10,586 nucleotides of DNA from an uncultured Bacilli bacterium (GTDB taxonomy: Bacteria; Bacillota_I; Bacilli_A; RF39; UBA660): NCBI GenBank assembly GCA_947593275.1, contig CANQDN010000040.1, positions 1-10,586 of the forward strand. The letters are read 5' to 3'. Under the pieces are notes generated by a model that saw nothing but the letters and a program-made list of their open reading frames with translations, did no database searches and was not told where the DNA came from. How positions within the stretch are numbered: the first letter of the stretch is position 1; the number at the start of each line of letters is the position of its first letter. Shown here piece after piece: positions 5,771-10,586 of the stretch. The translations under genes were made by a program, and so were the position numbers.

Positions 5771-7843
5771 CTAAGGCGCATAAAAATTTATTTTAGTACC
5801 CTTTTTAGTTAATTTAAACTCTATAGTACCTTTATCTATGGTCGAAAGATACTCTAAATTTAAGTCATTTAAATTAGCAATAGTTTCCGGACTCGGATGA
5901 TTATAACGATTATTCTTACCCGCTGAAATAATACTATAAATAGGATTAACAGTCTTTAAAAAATTATAATCACTACTCGTATTAGATCCATGATGTCCTA
6001 GTTTTAAATAATCTACTTTTAAAGGATACTTTTGAATTTCTTTTTCCACCTTTTTAGGAGCATCCCCCATAAATAAAAAAGAAGATTTCTGAAGATTCGC
6101 TAATAAAACTAAAGAACTATCATTTTCATCAGTATATATAGATTTATTAAGATTCTTAATTTGAATATTATGCCCCTTATAATTATCTTTTATTAAAGAA
6201 GAATTAAGACTAAGTAACTCTTTTTCTTTATAATTATAAGAATTATTATTTAACATAATTTCCCCCACTTTAATCGCTTCCATTAGATCTTTCGCATACC
6301 CCAAATGATCCATATCTCCATGCGTACAGATTAATAAATCAATTTTATTAATTCCTAAGCTTTTTAAAAAGGTAATAATATTATCACTTAACTTAAAAGT
6401 ATGCTGTCTCTCTTGCCATTCCTCTTTAGCAAATTCAATCTTTCCACCCGTATCTATCATAACGACATCCTGCCTATTTTCTGTCACAATTAAAGAAGAA
6501 TCCCCCTGTCCTACATCTAAAAAATATACATAAGCATTACTATCAAATATAGGTAACCACTTAAATATAATTATTAAAGTAAATATTCCAAAAAGATATC
6601 TCCAACCTTTTTTATAAATTAAATATATTATAAAATAATAAATTAAAATAAAAAAGCTATTTATTTTAGGAACTACTATATATATCCCTAAATTATCTAA
6701 AGTTGTACTCACCAAACTTAAAATAGTAAAACCAATATTTAAAGTAGCCTCTAAAAAAGGAACAAAAAAACAAATAATAGTAAAAGGAAATAACACAACA
6801 CTAACCATTGGAACAATAATAATATTATTAAATACTGTGAGAAGATTAAATTCATAAAAATTATATAAAGTAACTGGTAAACTAAATAAAAAGGCAATTA
6901 AACTTACTTTTAATAATTTAGTTATATAATTACCTGTTATTTTTTTAGTAAATAACATCAGCCCAAAAGCCGTTAAAAAAGAATATATAAAACCTAGATC
7001 ATTTATATAAAAAGGATTAATAATTAAAAGCAATAAAAAGATCAAATATAAAACATTAATACTACTTAAATTTAAATTACTTTTTTTATTAATTAATAAT
7101 CCTATATAAAGAAGACTTGCTCTAACAACAGAAGCAGTAAAACCAATTAAAAACATGTAAAAAAAGAGAAAAGAGATAATAATTATATTAACCTTTGTTT
7201 CTTTTAATTTTAGTTTAGTTAATACTGAAGAAAGAGCTAAAACAAGAAAACTAACATGCATCCCCGAAACCGCAAATAAATGCGTAACTCCATTATTTTG
7301 AAATGTTTCATAAGTATCTGCATCTATATAGTTCTTATCCCCTAAAATAAATGCTTTCATATAACCATTAGTTAAACTATATTTATCAACTTTATTATTA
7401 AAATAATTCTTAATCTTATAAAGAAATGCTTCCTCCTCTTCAATTATTTTAATCCTACTCGCATTAAATTGCCAATATATTTTCTTATTATATAAATATT
7501 TCCGATAATTAAATGTATTAGGAATCGTATTATTAGAAGGTTTAGTTAAAACCCCTTGTAATTGCACTTTCTCTCCTAATTTAAGCTTATTTAACTCTTC
7601 CTTATCCTGAATATTTTTAAAATAATAACTAACAGTAAGCTTTTCTTTTCCTTTAACCTCTAAACTTAACTTATCTCCATCAACTTTTTTTACTTCAATA
7701 ATTCCCTCAATAGTATTTTCACTTCCTATATATTTACTTTTATATTTAACTAATTTAGTAAATGTTAAAACATATAAAACTAGAAAGATTAAACTAACTA
7801 TTAAGAAAAATTTAGACTGTAATAAACTCTTTAATCTTGGCAA
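5771..7843 (-). CDS. comEC: ComEC/Rec2 DNA-uptake channel with C-terminal metallo-beta-lactamase-like domain
   Basis: 690 residues, full family length. Two N-terminal helices (about 11-30) flank an OB-like soluble domain (45-135, DUF4131 type, including TFNYRKYLYNKKIYW). A polytopic Competence domain of about 8-10 helices (160-430) has the conserved HLFAVSGMHV at 188-197. A C-terminal nuclease-like metallo-beta-lactamase domain starts at VYFLDVGQGDS (439-449), with HGDMDH (508-513), FMGD (591-594) and LGHHGS (615-620), so the metal ligands are intact. ComEC carries single-stranded DNA across the membrane during transformation; the MBL domain is proposed to degrade the other strand. It starts at TTG 7843, with AGGAGA 8 nt upstream inside the end of comEA (32-nt overlap), so the two are coupled. 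There is no frameshift over 2 kb. comEB is not present, and other uptake genes are outside the window. Confidence 0.96.
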   Translation of the reverse strand: MPRLKSLLQSKFFLIVSLIFLVLYVLTFTKLVKYKSKYIGSENTIEGIIEVKKVDGDKLSLEVKGKEKLTVSYYFKNIQDKEELNKLKLGEKVQLQGVLTKPSNNTIPNTFNYRKYLYNKKIYWQFNASRIKIIEEEEAFLYKIKNYFNNKVDKYSLTNGYMKAFILGDKNYIDADTYETFQNNGVTHLFAVSGMHVSFLVLALSSVLTKLKLKETKVNIIIISFLFFYMFLIGFTASVVRASLLYIGLLINKKSNLNLSSINVLYLIFLLLLIINPFYINDLGFIYSFLTAFGLMLFTKKITGNYITKLLKVSLIAFLFSLPVTLYNFYEFNLLTVFNNIIIVPMVSVVLFPFTIICFFVPFLEATLNIGFTILSLVSTTLDNLGIYIVVPKINSFFILIYYFIIYLIYKKGWRYLFGIFTLIIIFKWLPIFDSNAYVYFLDVGQGDSSLIVTENRQDVVMIDTGGKIEFAKEEWQERQHTFKLSDNIITFLKSLGINKIDLLICTHGDMDHLGYAKDLMEAIKVGEIMLNNNSYNYKEKELLSLNSSLIKDNYKGHNIQIKNLNKSIYTDENDSSLVLLANLQKSSFLFMGDAPKKVEKEIQKYPLKVDYLKLGHHGSNTSSDYNFLKTVNPIYSIISAGKNNRYNHPSPETIANLNDLNLEYLSTIDKGTIEFKLTKKGTKINFYAP

Positions 7844-8555
7844 ATAAAGAATCTCCTATACCACTTACATTAAGTAGATCATTAATACTCTTAAATAAGC
7901 CATTTTCAGTTCGATAACTAATAATAGCTAAAGCTTTAGATTCCCCTATACCACTTACGCTCATTAATTGTTCTTTAGTTGCAGTATTAATATTTACCAG
8001 TTCTTTATTATTGCTAGAATTATTACTAGATTCTTCATTAGAAGGACTTTCCGTTACATTCGGATTAGTTTCAATTACACTTTTATTTTCATCTACACAA
8101 TTACATATATCATAACTAGGAACTTCACAAACACCAGAGTTTAATTCTTGTTCTGTTACTTTTTTCGCTTCTGCGGCCGCTTTTATTTCATTCTTAGTAT
8201 AAATATAAATAACCATTTCATCACTTACTTTTTTACTTAAATTTATCCCATTTTGATAAGCATTCGAATTAAACCCACCAGCAAGAGTTACAACATCATT
8301 AATAATAGATCCTTCTTTTACTTCATATACTCCCGGAGTCTTTATCGCTCCTTTAATATCCACTTTATAGCTAAATGTCGGATTAACCTCAGGTTCCTCA
8401 TCTACTTCTTTATCTAATAAAGCCATAGTATTATTTTCTTTTTTAGGAATATCTCGGTAAAAATTAAAACCAATTAACAAAAAAGCCATAACTACTAATC
8501 CAAATAAAATTAAATCTTTAATATGATTTTTTAATATTTCTAATATATTTGGCAT
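7812..8555 (-). CDS. comEA: ComEA competence DNA receptor (SLBB + helix-hairpin-helix)
   Basis: 247 residues. A single N-terminal membrane anchor (about 13-31) is followed by an acidic linker and a SLBB domain (64-118, VDIKGAIKTPGVYEV, LAGGF). A low-complexity linker rich in Ser/Asn (155-185) leads to a C-terminal tandem helix-hairpin-helix (187-247) with VNINTATKEQLMSVSGIGE and VSGIGDSLFAKI. ComEA binds incoming double-stranded DNA outside the membrane and hands it to ComEC. Three cysteines lie between SLBB and the Ser/Asn linker (C143, C151, C153, in GVCEVPSYDICNC), unusual for an extracytoplasmic linker and possibly disulfide forming or metal binding. The ATG at 8555 has AAGGAGGT. A strong promoter lies at 8578-8606. 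It is first gene of the comEA-comEC unit. Confidence 0.95.
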   Translation of the reverse strand: MPNILEILKNHIKDLILFGLVVMAFLLIGFNFYRDIPKKENNTMALLDKEVDEEPEVNPTFSYKVDIKGAIKTPGVYEVKEGSIINDVVTLAGGFNSNAYQNGINLSKKVSDEMVIYIYTKNEIKAAAEAKKVTEQELNSGVCEVPSYDICNCVDENKSVIETNPNVTESPSNEESSNNSSNNKELVNINTATKEQLMSVSGIGESKALAIISYRTENGLFKSINDLLNVSGIGDSLFAKIKEFITV

Positions 8556-8577
8556 GATTTACCTCCTTTCTACATGC

Positions 8578-8606
8578 ATTGTAGCAAAGAAATAAACTAA
8601 TTGCAA
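8578..8606 (-). promoter_or_regulatory. Promoter of the comEA-comEC operon
   Basis: On the minus strand TTGCAA (8606-8601) and TACAAT (8583-8578) are separated by 17 bp, with an extended TGC before the -10. A start near 8571 leaves a leader of about 15 nt. The -35 box overlaps the T-tail of the hairpin at 8610-8627, so termination of the upstream gene and initiation of comEA are interlocked. Confidence 0.75.
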
Positions 8607-8627
8607 AAACAGATTTTACTAAATCTG
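8605..8627 (-). terminator. Terminator upstream of the comEA promoter
   Basis: CAGATTT (8610-8616) pairs with AAATCTG (8621-8627) around a 4-nt loop. On the minus strand it is followed by five T (8609-8605). It would end transcription from the cadherin-like gene. It may also be an operator, because the same palindrome recurs at 8673-8688. Confidence 0.6.
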
Positions 8628-8713
8628 CACCCAAAAATGAACATTTTTGTTAAAATTCGGGCTTTTTTCTGCAGATTTTACTAAATCTACATGCAGATTT
8701 GTTAAAATTTGCA
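8610..8713. repeat. Palindrome cluster between the cadherin-like gene and comEA
   Basis: Four inverted repeats lie in about 100 bp. AGATTT-TACT-AAATCT occurs twice without mismatch (8611-8626 and 8673-8688) and once degenerate (8695-8710, third unit part of TGCAGATTT-GTTA-AAATTTGCA). Between them is AAAAATG-AA-CATTTTT (8633-8648). TGTTAAAATT occurs at 8649 and again at 8701. The last palindrome overlaps the stop codon of the upstream gene. Nothing in the stretch encodes protein beyond that. Confidence 0.7.
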
Positions 8714-9103
8714 TTTTTTACTTTTTTTAAATAAAAGTGTAAAGAAAAGTAAAATAAACAAAAAACAAATAGAAGCAATAGAAGGTGCTATATAACTAGG
8801 CATTTCCCCCGAAGTCTCCAGTTCTTCTTTAGTCTCAATATTATTAACCACTTTTTGATCTTGCTCTTTATATACATAAAAATAATAACTCATTTGATCA
8901 TGATCATTATAAACCGTTAAAACAACTTCATTTACTTCTTTATCTAAAGTATTATTAAAAACTGAAAGAGTATCTCCATCCGCTATTTTATATTCAAATT
9001 TAAGGACTTCATCACCATTATTTATATTAATTGTATAAATAGTATTTAAACTATCAAACTTAAGAGGCATATCCCCATTTAATACTTTAAATTGATTAAG
9101 CAT
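8702..9103 (-). pseudogene. Cadherin-like beta-sandwich surface protein; signal peptide in a different frame
   Basis: 133 residues from ATG 9103. Residues 5-80 fit the cadherin-like beta-sandwich pattern (LKFDSLNTIYTI, IADGDTLSV, VVLTVYND, YYFYVYK). A linker and one membrane helix (about 104-126) follow, ending in a basic tail (KKSKKCKF). That topology needs the domain outside, but the frame has no signal peptide. The other minus-strand frame just upstream encodes a signal-peptide-like stretch, KSINLFILFTLIMVVLCLIN, ending where the domain begins at about 9090-9103. It has ATG 9114 and a TTG as only possible starts, and stops after a few codons. I infer a one- or two-base indel that split a secreted membrane protein. 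The Shine-Dalgarno before 9103 is weak (GGTGG). Alternatively it is an intact cytoplasmic-start protein of unknown use. The gene ends inside the palindrome cluster before comEA. Confidence 0.55.
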
Positions 9104-9158
9104 AATACCACCATTATTAGTGTAAACAAAATAAATAAGTTTATGCTTTTTACAAAAT

Positions 9159-9178
9159 AAAAAGGTTAGAATCTAACC
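9159..9178 (-). terminator. Terminator of the Nudix hydrolase gene
   Basis: On the minus strand GGTTAG and CTAACC (9178-9173 and 9169-9164) form a 6-bp hairpin with a 3-nt loop, followed by TTTTTATTTT. It starts 3 nt after the stop codon. Confidence 0.85.
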
Positions 9179-9180
9179 CT

Positions 9181-9618
9181 CTATTTTAAATAATTTAATT
9201 TTTGTAAAGCAAAGTAAGCGAAAGGCGATAATTCTTCCGGCTTTAACTCATTAATATTATACCATTTTGCTCCTTCTGAATCTAATCCATCAGCCTCACT
9301 TTTTAAATTTAATTCTTCAGTATCAACAATATATAATATTCCAATATGATGTAGATCTTCCCAAAGATTAGGTTCCATTTTCCATTTAATATTAGTAGCG
9401 GTAACATCAAATAACTTATAAAAATTAAGATTAATACCCACTTCTTCCATTATTTCTCTTTTTAAAGTTTCGGTCGGAAGTTCCGTATGCTCTATCCCTC
9501 CACCCGGTAAATCCAGTTTCCCTTTATAGCCACCTCTAGCTTTTTTCACTAATGCAATTTTTTCATTTTTAATTAATATACCATAAGCCCCAACATGCGT
9601 TTTAACTACTGTTTCCAT
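9181..9618 (-). CDS. Nudix hydrolase (MutT/YjhB-like)
   Basis: 145 residues, a complete single-domain Nudix protein. The core strand is VGAYGILIKNEKIALVKKAR (9-28), then DLPGGGIE, and the Nudix box 40-62 has all the defining residues: G40, E46, R54-E55, E58-E59, G61. The C-terminal half (WEDLHHIGILYIVDTEEL, EGAKWYNINEL) is typical of the fold's remaining strands. It is a cytosolic Mg2+-dependent hydrolase of a nucleoside diphosphate derivative; the substrate cannot be read from sequence. The ATG has AAAGGA 8 nt upstream. The gene starts 22 nt after the end of the broken CAP gene, with no visible promoter of its own, so it is probably transcribed from the promoter at 10347. A terminator follows. 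Another Nudix gene in the window (2266-2755) is degraded and belongs to a different subgroup. Confidence 0.9.
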   Translation of the reverse strand: METVVKTHVGAYGILIKNEKIALVKKARGGYKGKLDLPGGGIEHTELPTETLKREIMEEVGINLNFYKLFDVTATNIKWKMEPNLWEDLHHIGILYIVDTEELNLKSEADGLDSEGAKWYNINELKPEELSPFAYFALQKLNYLK

Positions 9619-9640
9619 AAATATTCCTTTCTAAATCTTG

Positions 9641-10325
9641 CTAATTGCTAAATATTTGAACCCAATAATAATCATAAGTTGTTCCCTGTAAATAAGTCAT
9701 TCCTATCCAATTTTAGTAAAATTAGTATTTATCATATTACCATAATGTCCCGGTGAATTGCGCCAACTCTGAGCAATATCTTTAGCTGTACTATCTCCAC
9801 CAGCAACATTCTCACCTCGAGTAAAACCACCTAAACAAAAATCCTTAAAAAACAACTACTAACATTAGGTCTAGTGTGTGATACATCATTTGTATAAGCC
9901 ATTTATATTGCTCTAACTGTCGCCGTAATACTCATAGTTCTATCTAAAACTAAAGGACTAACTCCTTTTTGAGTTCTATATTCATTCACATATTTTAAAT
10001 GTTCTTCATATATAGACCAATTTTTATTAACTAAACTTTCCACCTCACTTCTTAAATCATCAATAGTCGCATTATAACCGCTAAAATTATAAGTTCCATC
10101 TTTATTATTTATAAATGATAATATACTAGCCTCACTATTTATTTCTACATCAAAATCATTAATAAGAGTAATTTTAAAAGAATCTTCTTTCTTATCATCT
10201 TTTGATATATAAGTTTTATTATTTAATAAATTATAAGTTATAAAAGCTGTAACAGAAATAACAAGTAAAACAATAATTATAATTATTATAACTTTCTTTT
10301 TATTAATTTTATTTATTTTTTCCAT
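9641..10325 (-). pseudogene. CAP/SCP-domain membrane protein gene, broken by a stop and two frameshifts
   Basis: From ATG 10325 (AGTGAGG Shine-Dalgarno, which contains an in-frame GTG at 10337) the frame encodes a basic N-terminus, one membrane helix (VIIIIIIVLLVISVTAFITY), a spacer, and the start of a CAP domain (HLKYVNEYRTQKGVSPLVLD). TAA at 9905-9903 interrupts it after RAI; the next codons continue the same domain (MAYTNDVSHTRPN). A frameshift at about 9830-9856, in a T-rich run, moves to the frame with GGFTRGENVAGG and SWRNSPGHYGNM. A one-base deletion at about 9701-9708 (KIG, then GMTYLQGTTYDYYWVQIF) leads to the real end, TAG at 9643-9641. The CAP motifs GENVAGG and GHYGNM are intact. 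CAP-domain proteins are extracellular and usually of uncertain enzymatic role. Read-through of the first stop would not rescue it because of the shifts. Confidence 0.85.
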
Positions 10326-10346
10326 AACATACCTCACTACAAAACA

Positions 10347-10352
10347 ATTATA
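10347..10352 (-). promoter_or_regulatory. -10 element of the CAP pseudogene / Nudix unit
   Basis: TATAAT on the minus strand (10352-10347) lies about 22 bp before the ATG at 10325. The -35 region is only T-rich (TTTTTA). Its position right after the terminator at 10366-10407 makes it the likely start of the transcript that includes the Nudix gene. Confidence 0.45.
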
Positions 10353-10365
10353 TTACATTTTTTTT

Positions 10366-10407
10366 AAAATAAAAAGACCGTTTTTTAAATAATATATTAA
10401 CAGTCTT
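10366..10407 (-). terminator. Terminator after the right-edge surface protein gene
   Basis: On the minus strand AAGACTGTT (10407-10399) pairs with AACGGTCTT (10382-10374), with one G-U and a 16-nt loop. It is followed by TTTTTATTTT. Confidence 0.75.
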
Positions 10408-10412
10408 ATAAA

Positions 10413-10586
10413 TTATTCAAATTTATACATGTTATCTATAGTGCCATTACCTGAAATATCCACTTTATTACTATCCACATTTATAACTGGACGCAAACCA
10501 TGCGAGCCGTTCACAATGTTGTTGCTGAGGTAGCCATTCGAATACACGCGGAACACGAGAGCGTAAGTGCCATTAAAGCCACACGG
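10413..10586 (-). CDS. C-terminus of a surface protein with a lectin-like GLRPV end (partial)
   Basis: 57 codons, open to the right edge, ending in TAA at 10415-10413. The protein has short aromatic/Asn-rich strands (YALVFRVYSNGYLSNN), then HGLRPVINV, then an AT-rich tail (ISGNGTIDNMYKFE). From memory, this pattern (FRVYSNGxL, GLRPVI, SGNGT) is the end of formylglycine/C-type-lectin-like domains in gut Firmicutes, some attached to prepilin-type N-termini and some serving as targets of diversity-generating retroelements. From about 10492 to the edge the DNA has about 53% GC (50 of 95 bases counted) against a very AT-rich window, and the change occurs at the GLRPV codons. That fits a variable region copied from a template, but the template and the reverse transcriptase are not in the window. 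The N-terminal part is off the edge. Confidence 0.75.
   Translation of the reverse strand, partial: PCGFNGTYALVFRVYSNGYLSNNIVNGSHGLRPVINVDSNKVDISGNGTIDNMYKFE

Noticed and set aside
8633..8648. ComK box (AAAA-N5-TTTT) upstream of comEA
   Set aside because: AAAAATGAACATTTTT has six bases between the A and T runs and no second half-box at the required spacing; the strong hairpin symmetry explains it better.
9903..10337. Complete 144-residue protein ending in RAI
   Set aside because: The CAP domain continues straight past the stop codon in the same and then shifted frames, so the short frame is only the front part of a broken gene.

Overview
The window is AT-rich bacterial DNA from a low-GC Gram-positive lineage. 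Start sites carry strong AGGAGG-type Shine-Dalgarno sequences, GTG/TTG starts occur, promoters are sigma-A-like, and the gene set (rnhC with the RNase HIII N-terminal domain, comEA-comEC-holA, cvpA-trxA) is typical of Bacilli. Every tryptophan codon I checked is TGG, and holA ends at a TGA directly before a terminator, so the standard bacterial code fits and a UGA=Trp Mycoplasma code does not. My best guess, by inference, is an uncultured gut Bacilli lineage with a small genome.

Layout. 1-196: end of a tRNA cluster (Ile-GAT, Glu-TTC) with a terminator. 245-496: a 54-residue lysine-rich protein gene with its own promoter and terminator. 564-751: a gene-free stretch that looks like a stand-alone structured RNA made of two 61-nt-period units with compensatory base-pair changes and a terminator. 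750-1857 (minus): a coiled-coil protein resembling small phage proteins and a PF06541-type membrane protein. 1965-2261 (plus): a small two-helix membrane protein. 2266-3765 (minus): cvpA and trxA (8-nt overlap), then a Nudix hydrolase gene that has lost its 5' end. 3853-4773 (plus): rnhC. 4783-8555 (minus): holA, comEC and comEA; comEA and comEC are translationally coupled and encode the DNA-receptor and channel parts of the transformation machinery. 8600-8713: a cluster of palindromes lying against the comEA promoter. 8702-10325 (minus): a cadherin-like surface protein whose signal peptide sits in another frame, an intact Nudix hydrolase, and a CAP/SCP-domain gene broken by one stop and two frameshifts. 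10413-10586 (minus): the C-terminus of a surface protein whose last ~95 bp in the window have about 53% GC. It ends in a GLRPV-type motif and resembles the variable region of a diversity-generating retroelement target.

Together the window mixes intact housekeeping genes (DNA replication, RNA:DNA hybrid removal, redox, DNA uptake) with three decaying accessory genes. Long genes such as comEC, holA and rnhC are undamaged, which argues that the breaks are real decay and not general sequencing error. The two most interesting items are the tandem structured RNA at about 600-751 and the GC-rich, lectin-like C-terminus at the right edge.
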